From: Pseudomonas silesiensis
Lineage (GTDB): Bacteria; Pseudomonadota; Gammaproteobacteria; Pseudomonadales; Pseudomonadaceae
Direction of reading: 5' to 3'
Assembly: GCF_001661075.1 (NCBI RefSeq)
Contig: NZ_CP014870.1
Span: 2,562,501-2,626,500 of the forward strand
DNA: 64,000 nt
The stretch's first letter is position 1. Every line of letters begins with the position of its first letter. Both the position numbers and the translations under genes were made by a program. Under the pieces are notes generated by a model, which worked only from the letters and a program-made list of their open reading frames with translations, searched no databases and had not been told where the DNA came from. This document shows positions 36,231-43,750 of the stretch, piece by piece.

Positions 36231-36249
36231 TCTCACCAAACGGACGATG
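36231..36249 (+). promoter_or_regulatory. Degenerate TesR-type box in front of the second DUF1302 gene
   Basis: TCTCACCAAACGGACGATG keeps CGGACGATG exactly, but the left half is CAC instead of GTC. CATGCT begins 20 nt later. The start codon is 66 nt away, as at the strong sites. Confidence 0.5.
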
Positions 36250-36315
36250 TGCGTGGCACCGGCTTTTTTCATGCTGTGGCGACACTAGAAAAAACAACAA
36301 CAAAAGGAGAGGAGC

Positions 36316-37962
36316 ATGTTTACGCGAAACACTGTCGCGCGCCATTCGGGGAACCTGACCGGTAGTCGCTGCCTGTTGGCAACGGCCATCACCATCGCCA
36401 GTGCCACAGCCAGCGCCGCACCGACCATCGAACTGGGAGAAAACACCACCCTGGATTCATCGCTGACGGTCAACTACACCGCCTCCATGCGTACCGCCAA
36501 GCAGGCCAGTCAATACCTCAACGACCCGAACAACGACGACGGCACGCGCAACTTCAAGCGCGGATCGTTGATCAACAACCGCCTGAGCCTGTTTGGCGAG
36601 CTGCAACTCAAGCACGACAACCTCGGTGCGGTGTTGCGCGGCAGTCAGTTCTACGATGATGTCTACAACCAGAAAAACGCCAATGACTCGCCGCAGACGG
36701 TGAACAAGGTCGGCCACAACGATGGCTTCAGCGACGAAACCCGCAGGCTCAGTGGCAGCATGGCGCGACTGCTCGATGCGTATGTGTATGGCAACTTCGA
36801 TGTCGGCGAGACCCAGTACCTGTCGCTCAAGGCCGGCCGGCACCTGGTGGCCTGGGGCGAGAGCCTGTTCTGGCCTAACATCAGCCAGGGCCAGGCCCCG
36901 GTGGATGCCACCAAGTTCAACGTGCCGGGTACCGAGGCCAAGGACTCGTACTTGCCGGTGGGGCAGGTGTCCGGATCGTGGTCGCTGAATGAAAACCTGG
37001 CGCTGGTGGGCTACTACCAGTACGAGTGGGAAAAGACCCAGCTCAACCCTGTGGGCGACTACTTCGGCAGCGATACGTTCGGTCCCGGCGCCGAGTTCTA
37101 TCGCCTGGGCAGCGGTGCGGTCGACCGCCTGCCCAACGGCCTGGCGGTCGGTTATGCCGGTGAAAAAGATGCCAGCGACAGCGGCCAATGGGGCCTCGGC
37201 GTGCGCTACCGGATCACCGAGAACACCGAACTGGGGCTGTTCCATTACCGCTATAACGAGCGCATCGGCTCGATGTTCTTCGACTTCACCGGCACCACCC
37301 AATACTCCTCGCTCAAGAGCATCGGCCATGACGGCACCGCGCCGTCCTATCGCCTGGGCTACTTCGAAGACGTCAAGCTGACGGGCATCAGTTTCACTTC
37401 CAAGGTCGGCGACTCGGTGCAGTATGCCGGTGACCTGAGCTACCGCGATGGCGCCTCGGTCTACCTGAACAACGGCGCGCCCACCACCGGTCAGATCTGG
37501 CAAGGCAATCTCAACGCCATGTACATCCTGGGCCCAAGCCTGCTCGCCCATCAGACCACCTTCATGGGCGAAGTGGTGCATCAACGCATCGACGGGGTAG
37601 ACAGCCTGACCATCACTGGCGGTGGGGCCGGCGTGGACGGCACCTTCGACACGTTCGAGTCGAAGACCCAGACCCGCGGTTCGACCCTGCTGGGCGTTGG
37701 TGCCTACATGGATTACCCCTCCATTGCCACGGGCCTGGACCTGAGCACCAAAGTGGTGTGGACGCAGAACGTCGACGGCAGCGCCTATCAGGGCCTGGGC
37801 CGTGACGAGAAGCGCCTGACCGTGGGGGGCGACTTCAAATACCTGGGCAACTTCCAGATCGGCATGACCTATGTCGCCTACCTGAGCTCGCCGGATGTCG
37901 CCCAGGGCCGACTGCTGGCTGACCGCGATTATCTGTCGCTCAACGCCAAGTACACCTTCTGA
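36316..37962 (+). CDS. DUF1302 outer-membrane protein (second copy)
   Basis: A 548-residue predicted beta-barrel with a signal peptide ending near SAA/PT (residues 30-36) and a C-terminal KYTF. It shares with the copy at 16208 the segments AGRHLVAWGESLFWP near 172, SGQWGLGVRYRI near 289, YFEDVKLTGISF near 350 and FKYLGNFQIGMTYVAYL near the end. It probably takes part in passage of steroids through the outer membrane. It is followed by a strong terminator, so it is largely a single-gene unit. Confidence 0.87.
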   Translation: MFTRNTVARHSGNLTGSRCLLATAITIASATASAAPTIELGENTTLDSSLTVNYTASMRTAKQASQYLNDPNNDDGTRNFKRGSLINNRLSLFGELQLKHDNLGAVLRGSQFYDDVYNQKNANDSPQTVNKVGHNDGFSDETRRLSGSMARLLDAYVYGNFDVGETQYLSLKAGRHLVAWGESLFWPNISQGQAPVDATKFNVPGTEAKDSYLPVGQVSGSWSLNENLALVGYYQYEWEKTQLNPVGDYFGSDTFGPGAEFYRLGSGAVDRLPNGLAVGYAGEKDASDSGQWGLGVRYRITENTELGLFHYRYNERIGSMFFDFTGTTQYSSLKSIGHDGTAPSYRLGYFEDVKLTGISFTSKVGDSVQYAGDLSYRDGASVYLNNGAPTTGQIWQGNLNAMYILGPSLLAHQTTFMGEVVHQRIDGVDSLTITGGGAGVDGTFDTFESKTQTRGSTLLGVGAYMDYPSIATGLDLSTKVVWTQNVDGSAYQGLGRDEKRLTVGGDFKYLGNFQIGMTYVAYLSSPDVAQGRLLADRDYLSLNAKYTF

Positions 37963-37969
37963 TGATCAT

Positions 37970-38004
37970 GGCTGCGTCGCGAGATGGCGACGCAGCCTTC
38001 ATTT
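37970..38004 (+). terminator. Rho-independent terminator after the second DUF1302 gene
   Basis: GGCTGCGTCGC and GCGACGCAGCC form a perfect 11-bp stem with a 6-nt loop, followed by TTCATTT. It begins 7 nt after the stop codon. The next gene starts only 31 nt later, so its expression depends on read-through. Confidence 0.82.
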
Positions 38005-38035
38005 GTAGCCTGATAACAACAAAGAGAGGCCTGTC

Positions 38036-39268
38036 ATGAACCCTCGTCCGACCCCGTCACCGTTCAGCCCTATTGCGATTGGCCCACTGACCCTGAAAAA
38101 CCGGTTTATCAAGTCCGCCACCAACGAGGGCATGAGTGCCCAGGGCGTACCGTCCAAACAATTGGTCAAGCTGCACTCGGCCCTGGTCGCTGGCGGCACC
38201 GCCATGACCACCGTGGCCTATTGCGCGGTGAGCAGCGATGGCCGCACCTTGCCCAACCAGTTGACCTTCACCCAATCCAGCCTGCCGCACTTCAAGGCCC
38301 TGACCGACGGCGTGCACCAGGCCGGTGGCCTGGCCAGCGCGCAGATCACCCACGGCGGCTGCTTTACCTTCATCCGCGAACGCTCGACCAAACGTCCACT
38401 GTCAGCCAGTGGCGGTTTCAACAAGATCGGCCTGATGAGTGGCATGTTCCTCAAACAGGCAATGACCGAAGCCGACATGCAACAAGTGGTGCGCGAATTC
38501 GCGCAAGGCGCACGCCTGGCACGCCAGGCGGGTTTCGATGCCGTGGAAATCCACATGGGCCACGGCTACCTGCTCAGCCAGTTCATTTCGCCGATGTACA
38601 ACAAGCGCCGCGATCAGTACGGCGGCAGCCTGGAAAACCGCCTGCGCTTTCCGCGCCAGGTGCTGCGTGCGGTGCTGGACGCGGTCGGCAAGGACATGGC
38701 GGTGATCTGCAAATACAGCGTCACTGAAGGCGTGCGCGCCGGTAACAGTGCCGAAGACGGGGCGCAGATCGCCCGCATGCTGGAAGAGGAGGGTGCTCAC
38801 CTGCTGGTGCTCAGCGCCGGGATGAATGCCGAGTCGATCACCACCATGTTCGGCTCTTCCTTCCCCAAGGAAAACCGCGTGCAACAGAAGAACAAGATCA
38901 TCGCCCTGGCTATGGCCATCCAGCGCCGCAAAGAGCCGACCGTGGAATTCCGTGAACTGTATTTGCTGGAACATGCGCGCAAGGTACGTGCCGCGGTGAA
39001 AATGCCACTGGCTTATCTGGGCGGCGCCAAGAGCCTGGCAAGCATCGAAAAGATCATGGCCGAGGGTTTCGACCTGGTCGCCATGGGCCGGGTGTTGCTG
39101 GCCGAGAATGACTATGTCAACAAACTCGAAAGTGGTGCCAGCCGCGACTCGATCTGCACGGCCTGCAACCGCTGCGTGGCGATGATGTACACCCCCGGCG
39201 GCACCTCTTGCGTACTGGGCCAGCCCGGCGATGCCGTGTTGAACAGCCAACAGGCGGCGAGTCGCTAA
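38036..39268 (+). CDS. BaiCD-like NADH:flavin oxidoreductase, OYE domain only
   Basis: A 410-residue flavoenzyme of the 2,4-dienoyl-CoA reductase/BaiCD branch. It has KNRFIKSATNEGMS near residue 21, HMGHGYLLSQF with the paired His and Tyr near 180, and YGGSLENRLRF. Near the C-terminus a four-Cys iron-sulphur motif reads CTACNRC followed after 11 residues by Cys. The flavodoxin and FAD/NAD domains that follow in full-length members (about 650 residues) are absent, so it needs an outside electron donor or works as an isomerase. Related enzymes act on 3-oxo-4-ene bile acids. It is separated from the DUF1302 gene by a terminator. Confidence 0.82.
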   Translation: MNPRPTPSPFSPIAIGPLTLKNRFIKSATNEGMSAQGVPSKQLVKLHSALVAGGTAMTTVAYCAVSSDGRTLPNQLTFTQSSLPHFKALTDGVHQAGGLASAQITHGGCFTFIRERSTKRPLSASGGFNKIGLMSGMFLKQAMTEADMQQVVREFAQGARLARQAGFDAVEIHMGHGYLLSQFISPMYNKRRDQYGGSLENRLRFPRQVLRAVLDAVGKDMAVICKYSVTEGVRAGNSAEDGAQIARMLEEEGAHLLVLSAGMNAESITTMFGSSFPKENRVQQKNKIIALAMAIQRRKEPTVEFRELYLLEHARKVRAAVKMPLAYLGGAKSLASIEKIMAEGFDLVAMGRVLLAENDYVNKLESGASRDSICTACNRCVAMMYTPGGTSCVLGQPGDAVLNSQQAASR

Positions 39269-39291
39269 CCTGCGCGGTGCCTGGTTCGCCT

Positions 39292-40055
39292 GTAGGAGCG
39301 AGGCTTGCCCGCGAAGAACGATAACGCGGTGCAACAGATAAACCGCGGTGCCCGGTTCGCCTGTAGGAGCGAGGCTTGCCCGCGAAGAACGATAACGCGG
39401 TGCAACAGATACACCGCGGCGCCCGGTTCGCCTGTAGGAGCGAGGCTTGCCCGCGAAGAACGATAACGCGGTGCATCAGATAAACCGCGAAGAACGATAA
39501 CGCGGTACAACAGATACACCGCGTTGCCCGGTTCGCCTGTAGGAGCGAGGCTTGCCCGCGAAGAACGATAACGCGGTACATCAGATAAACCGCGAAGAAC
39601 GATAACGCGGTGCAACAGATACACCGCGTTGCCCGGTTCGCCTGTAGGAGCGAGGCTTGCCCGCGAAGAACGATAAGGCGGTGCAACAGATAAACCGCGA
39701 AGAACGATAACGCGGTACAACAGATACACCGCGTTGCCTGGTTCGCCGGCAAGCCTGGCTCCTACAGCGAAGAACGATAACGCGGTACATCAGATAAACC
39801 GCGAAGAACGATAACGCGGTACAACAGATACACCGCGTTGCCTGGTTCGCCGGCAAGCCTGGCTCCTACAGGCGAAGAACGATGACGCGGTGCAACAGAT
39901 ACACCGCGGTGGCCGGTTCGCCGGCAAGCCTGGCTCCTACAGGCGAAGAACGATGACGCGGTGCAACAGATACACCGCGGTGGCCGGTTCGCCGGCAAGC
40001 CTGGCTCCTACAGCGAAGAACGATGACGCGGTGCAGCAGGTACACCGCGTCGCCC
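39292..40055. repeat. REP island 9, the longest in the window
   Basis: About nine REP units occur. The left part uses the GTAGGAGCGAGGCTTGCCCG type and the right part the reversed CCAGGCTTGCCGG type. Several units have lost their REP core, leaving GCGAAGAACGATAACGCGG joined directly to the next linker, so linker-only copies repeat. It lies between convergent genes (BaiCD-like and hsaD) and occupies the whole 790-nt gap. The reading frames through it are repeat translations, not genes. Confidence 0.92.
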
Positions 40056-40058
40056 GTT

Positions 40059-40892
40059 TCAGCCGTTCTGCAGGAAGTCGATGCAGCTGCGGTTGAACAG
40101 CTCGCGATGTTCCACCTGGACCCAATGCCCGCAACGGTTGAGCACGATGAACCGGGCGTTGGGCGCGCCGTCGATGATGCGTTGGGCGCCGCTGATCGGG
40201 TTGAACAGATCGTTGGTGCCCCAGAAGCCGAGGATCGGGCACTGGATCTCGCCCAGGCGTGTTTCCATGTTCGGCACCATCATCGTGCTGAACAGGTTCT
40301 TCGGCTGGGTCACCGCCACCGCCACGCGTTCTTGCAACAGGCTTTCGGGCAGGATCGAATCATCGAACAACTGCAGGCGCATCATGCTGCGCATCTCGTC
40401 CATGCCGATGGGGCCGGCGTTGAACAGGCTGACCATGCGCACGATGCCGTCCATCTTGAAGTAGGTTTCCCGCTCCTCGACACCGCCCGGTGCGAGCAGG
40501 ATCAGGCTTTGGGGCAGTTGCGGCAGACGCAGGGCCAGACCCAGGGCGATCGCGCCGCCCAGCGAGTTACCCAGTAGCGTGCAACGCCGTACACCGACGG
40601 TCTCCAGGAACGCCGCCACGCAGTCGACGAAGAATTCCAGGTTGTACTGCACGTCTTCGGGTTTGTCTGAACGGCCGAAACCCGGGAGGTCGAGCACGAG
40701 GTTGCGATAGCCCGCAGCGGCGATTTGCGGGTAGTTGCCCTTGAAGTTGCTGAAGCCACTGGCGCCCGGCCCGCTGCCGTGCAGCCACAGCACTACGGGG
40801 CCTGTGCCCTCATCCAGATAGTGCAGGCGCAGGCCGTTGGGCAGGGTCGCGTAATGGCCGACGGGCAGAGGCAGGTCTACGGGTTGGTTCAT
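40059..40892 (-). CDS. hsaD: 4,5-9,10-diseco-3-hydroxy-androstatriene-dioate hydrolase
   Basis: A 277-residue alpha/beta-hydrolase of the meta-cleavage product hydrolase family. HGSGPGASGFSNF near residue 39 is the oxyanion region, the nucleophile is Ser110 in GNSLGG, the acid lies in GTNDLFNP and the base His in RCGHWVQVEH. HsaD/TesD cleaves the C-C bond of the HsaC product, giving HIP and a hydroxyhexadienoate. The ATG at 40892 is preceded by GGAG; in-frame upstream Met codons lack one. It is a single-gene unit on the minus strand with its own box. Confidence 0.93.
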   Translation of the reverse strand: MNQPVDLPLPVGHYATLPNGLRLHYLDEGTGPVVLWLHGSGPGASGFSNFKGNYPQIAAAGYRNLVLDLPGFGRSDKPEDVQYNLEFFVDCVAAFLETVGVRRCTLLGNSLGGAIALGLALRLPQLPQSLILLAPGGVEERETYFKMDGIVRMVSLFNAGPIGMDEMRSMMRLQLFDDSILPESLLQERVAVAVTQPKNLFSTMMVPNMETRLGEIQCPILGFWGTNDLFNPISGAQRIIDGAPNARFIVLNRCGHWVQVEHRELFNRSCIDFLQNG

Positions 40893-41031
40893 GGGGTTCT
40901 CCATTTTCAGCGGATTCATAAAGCACTGCCGCGTCAGGCGCGACAGCGGATTGAATGCAACGAGTTGAAGGGAAACGCTGCACCTGACGTGGCGTGCACC
41001 CATGAATGCTGGGGCCGTAGAGGATTGCCGG

Positions 41032-41050
41032 CATCGTCCGTTCAGACCAC
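41032..41050 (-). promoter_or_regulatory. TesR-type 19-bp box for hsaD
   Basis: On the minus strand GTGGTCTGAACGGACGATG has an exact GTC-N6-GACGATG core. AGCATT begins 21 nt later. The hsaD start is 139 nt from the box. It is separated by only 6 bp from the opposite-strand box at 41057. Confidence 0.75.
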
Positions 41051-41056
41051 CCGGCG

Positions 41057-41075
41057 ATAGTCCCATCGGACGATG
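41057..41075 (+). promoter_or_regulatory. TesR-type 19-bp box for the SDR-SDR-SnoaL operon
   Basis: ATAGTCCCATCGGACGATG has an exact GTC-N6-GACGATG core and a GTCC/GGAC palindrome. AATCAT begins 21 nt later. The start codon is 91 nt downstream. With the preceding site it forms a compact divergent control region. Confidence 0.75.
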
Positions 41076-41166
41076 TGGGCCAAGGCACTTGCCGCTAATC
41101 ATGCAGGTGACGGCTCCACTGCAAGGGCAGCGGGCTGCAGCGTATTTGCACATTCGGAGATTGCTG

Positions 41167-41901
41167 ATGAAGTTACTCAATAAAGTTGCCTTTGTGACCG
41201 GCGCCGGGCAGGGCATGGGCCAGGCCATCGTGCGTGGTTTTGTCGCCGAGGGCGCCAAGGTGGTGGCTGTCGACCTGAATCAAGCCGCCCTGGCCGAGAG
41301 CCTTGCAGACCTGGGCGACCAGGTATTGGCCCTGGCCTGCAACGTCGCTGACGGCGCCTCCGTCGCCGATGCGATGGGCCAGGCGGAGCAGCACTTTGGC
41401 GGCCTCGACATCCTGGTCAACAACGCTGGCGTGGGCGGGCTGGACAGCTTCCTCGACACTCCGGACGAGAGCTGGGCGCGAGTGATCGGTGTGAACCTGG
41501 GCGGCACGTTCCTGTGCTGCCGTGAAGGCGCCAGGCTGATGATCAAAGGTGGCCGCAAGGGCGCGATCATCAACCTCTCCAGCACCGCCGCGCTGACCGG
41601 CGACGGCCCAAGCCACTACTGCGCCTCGAAAGCCGGAGTGATGGGCCTGACCCGTTCGATCGCCCGTGAACTGGCGGCCAGCGGCATACGCGTCAACACC
41701 CTGGTACCGGGGCCGACCAACACGCCGATGATGGCCGGCATCCCTGACGAATACATGCAAGCGCTGCTGAAAAACGTACCACTGGGCCGCATGTGCGAGA
41801 CCGACGAGATCGCCAAAGTCGCCGTGTTCCTGGCCAGCGAAGACGCCAGTTTCATGACCGGGCAGAACATCGCCGTCAACGGCGGCATGGCCTTTATCTG
41901 A
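41167..41901 (+). CDS. Short-chain dehydrogenase (FabG/HSDH type)
   Basis: A 244-residue classical SDR with TGAGQGMG at residues 11-18, NNAGVGG near 87, Ser in NLSSTAALTG near 139, Tyr-Lys in YCASKAG near 154 and NGG at the C-terminus. GGAG at 41156-41159 sets the start. It forms a three-gene unit with a second SDR and a SnoaL-like protein. In other steroid-degrading proteobacteria SDR pairs (SteA and SteB) act on the 12-hydroxyl of cholate, so that role is possible here; sequence alone does not fix the position. Confidence 0.82.
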   Translation: MKLLNKVAFVTGAGQGMGQAIVRGFVAEGAKVVAVDLNQAALAESLADLGDQVLALACNVADGASVADAMGQAEQHFGGLDILVNNAGVGGLDSFLDTPDESWARVIGVNLGGTFLCCREGARLMIKGGRKGAIINLSSTAALTGDGPSHYCASKAGVMGLTRSIARELAASGIRVNTLVPGPTNTPMMAGIPDEYMQALLKNVPLGRMCETDEIAKVAVFLASEDASFMTGQNIAVNGGMAFI

Positions 41902-41915
41902 TCAGGGAGTTACCC

Positions 41916-42689
41916 ATGAGCAAGCGTTTACAAGGAAAAATTGCCTTCATCACCGGTGCCGGCTCCGGCATCGGCGAAGCCACCGCGCTGCGATTCGCCG
42001 AAGAGGGCGCCACGGTGGTGCTGTGCGGGCGACGCATCGAGCCACTGCAAGGCGTGCAGGAAAAAATCCAGGCCCTGGGCGGCCAGGCCGAGATCGCCGT
42101 GGCCGATGTCAGCGACGAACAGGCCTATGTGGGCGCGCTGCAAGCCACCGCGCAACGTCACGGGCGCCTGGACATCCTGGTCAACAACGCGATGGCTTAC
42201 ACCTGGGGCGGCATCGACACGATGACCACCGCCGACTGGCATGCCAACTTCTCCACCACCGTGGACGGCACCTTCTGGGGCACCCGCACCGCGATGCAGT
42301 TGATGAAAGAGCAGGGCGGCGGTTCGATCGTCAACATCGCTTCGATCTGCGGCCTGTTCGGCACGGCGTGGATGGCTGGTTACTCGGCGGCCAAGGCGGC
42401 GGTGATCAACTTCAGCCGGGCGGCGGCCAGCGAAGGCGCACCGCACAATGTCCGCTGCAACGTGATCATTCCCGGCGTGGTCGACACCCCGGCCACCGCC
42501 GGCATGCTGGGCGACGCCAAGGCCCGCACCAACACTGAAAAAGTCATCCCGATGAAACGGGTCGGCCTGCCGGTGGAGCTGGCCAACGCCATTCTGTTCC
42601 TGGCCAGCGACGAGGCTTCCTATGTCACCGGCGCGAGCCTGGCGGTGGACGGCGGGCGCGGCTCGGACCTGTACGTGGTGCTCGACTGA
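41916..42689 (+). CDS. Short-chain dehydrogenase
   Basis: A 257-residue SDR with TGAGSGIG at residues 13-20, NNAMAYTWGG near 92, Ser in NIASICGLFG near 143, Tyr-Lys in YSAAKAA near 157 and VDGGRGSD near the end. It lies 14 nt after the previous SDR gene, and its stop overlaps the start of the SnoaL-like gene (ATGA at 42686-42689 region). The tight coupling suggests that the three proteins act in sequence on one substrate, probably a hydroxyl or keto position of a steroid. Confidence 0.82.
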   Translation: MSKRLQGKIAFITGAGSGIGEATALRFAEEGATVVLCGRRIEPLQGVQEKIQALGGQAEIAVADVSDEQAYVGALQATAQRHGRLDILVNNAMAYTWGGIDTMTTADWHANFSTTVDGTFWGTRTAMQLMKEQGGGSIVNIASICGLFGTAWMAGYSAAKAAVINFSRAAASEGAPHNVRCNVIIPGVVDTPATAGMLGDAKARTNTEKVIPMKRVGLPVELANAILFLASDEASYVTGASLAVDGGRGSDLYVVLD

Positions 42690-43324
42690 TGAACCAGGAC
42701 ACGAACGTATTGCTCGAGCGCATCGACCGCCTTGAATCGCTGGACGCGATCCGTCAACTGGCCGGCAAGTACGCCCTGGCCCTGGACATGCGCGACATGG
42801 ATGCCATGGCTAACAGCTTCGCCCCGGATGTGCGCGTGGGCCGCGACAAGAGCGGTCGCGCGCACCTCAAGGCATGGCTGGACGAAACCATGCGCAAGCA
42901 GTTCCATGGCACCTCCCATCACCTGGGGCAACACATCATCGAGTTCAGCGATGCCGATCACGCCACCGGCGTGGTCTATTCGAAGAACGAGCATGAGACC
43001 GGACCAGAGTGGGTGATCATGCAGATGTTGTACTGGGACGACTACGAGCGGATCGACGGGCGCTGGTGCTTCCGTCGCCGCTTGCCGTGCTATTGGTACG
43101 CGACCGACTTGAACAAACCACCGATCGGCGGCCTGAAAATGCGCTGGCCAGGGCGCGAGCCATACGCCGGTACCTTCCACGAGCTGTTTCCGTCCTGGGA
43201 TGCGTTCTGGGCGCAACGCCCGGATAAAGACGCCTTGCCGCAGATCGCCGAACCCGCGCCGCTGGAAGGCTTCCTCAAGACCCTGCGCCGTGGGGCGGAT
43301 GATCCGAAGATTCGGGTGCGCTGA
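42689..43324 (+). CDS. SnoaL/NTF2-like protein, possible steroid dehydratase or isomerase
   Basis: A 211-residue protein. The N-terminal about 140 residues show the NTF2/SnoaL cone fold pattern (helical start with IRQLAGKYALALDMRDMDAMANSFAPDV, then strands including HHLGQHIIEFSD). About 65 extra C-terminal residues follow. The fold includes BaiE 7alpha-dehydratase, Hsh2-type 7alpha-hydroxysteroid dehydratases and ketosteroid isomerases. Adjacent SDR genes make a dehydratase or isomerase acting on an oxidised bile-acid ring plausible. No catalytic residue can be assigned with certainty. The repeated terminator hairpin follows 6 nt after the stop. Confidence 0.75.
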   Translation: MNQDTNVLLERIDRLESLDAIRQLAGKYALALDMRDMDAMANSFAPDVRVGRDKSGRAHLKAWLDETMRKQFHGTSHHLGQHIIEFSDADHATGVVYSKNEHETGPEWVIMQMLYWDDYERIDGRWCFRRRLPCYWYATDLNKPPIGGLKMRWPGREPYAGTFHELFPSWDAFWAQRPDKDALPQIAEPAPLEGFLKTLRRGADDPKIRVR

Positions 43325-43330
43325 TGAGTT

Positions 43331-43361
43331 GATCGTTCCCACGCGGTGGGAACGATTTTTC
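43331..43361 (+). terminator. Rho-independent terminator after the SnoaL-like gene
   Basis: GATCGTTCCC and GGGAACGAT pair around a 7-nt loop and are followed by five T residues. The stem matches the hairpin after hsaF (28150-28177). Confidence 0.85.
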
Positions 43362-43366
43362 TCTCT

Positions 43367-43736
43367 GTAGGAGCGAGGCTTGCCCGCGAACCGGACACCG
43401 CGGTGTATCTGTTGCACAGCGTTATCGTTCTTCGCCTGTAGGAGCGAGGCTTGCCCGCGAACCGGACACCGCGGTTTATCTGTTGCACCGCGTTATCATT
43501 CTTCGCCTGTAGGAGCGAGGCTTGCCCGCGAACCGGACACCGCGGTGTATCTGTTGCACAGCGTTATCGTTCTTCGCCGGCAAGCCTGGCTCCTACAGCG
43601 AACCGGACACCGCGGTGTATCTGTTGCACAGCGTTATCGTTCTTCGCCGGCAAGCCTGGCTCCTACAGCGAACCGGACACTGCGGTTTATCTGTTGCACC
43701 GCGCTATCGTTCTTCGCCGGCAAGCCTGGCTCCTAC
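43367..43736. repeat. REP island 10
   Basis: Three forward cores of the GTAGGAGCGAGGCTTGCCCG type are spaced about 71 nt apart, followed by three reversed cores of the CCAGGCTTGCCGG type. This change of type and orientation makes the island symmetrical. It lies between convergent units (SnoaL operon and fadE30 operon). No gene is supported. Confidence 0.9.
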
Positions 43737-43750
43737 AACGGGTGCATCGT

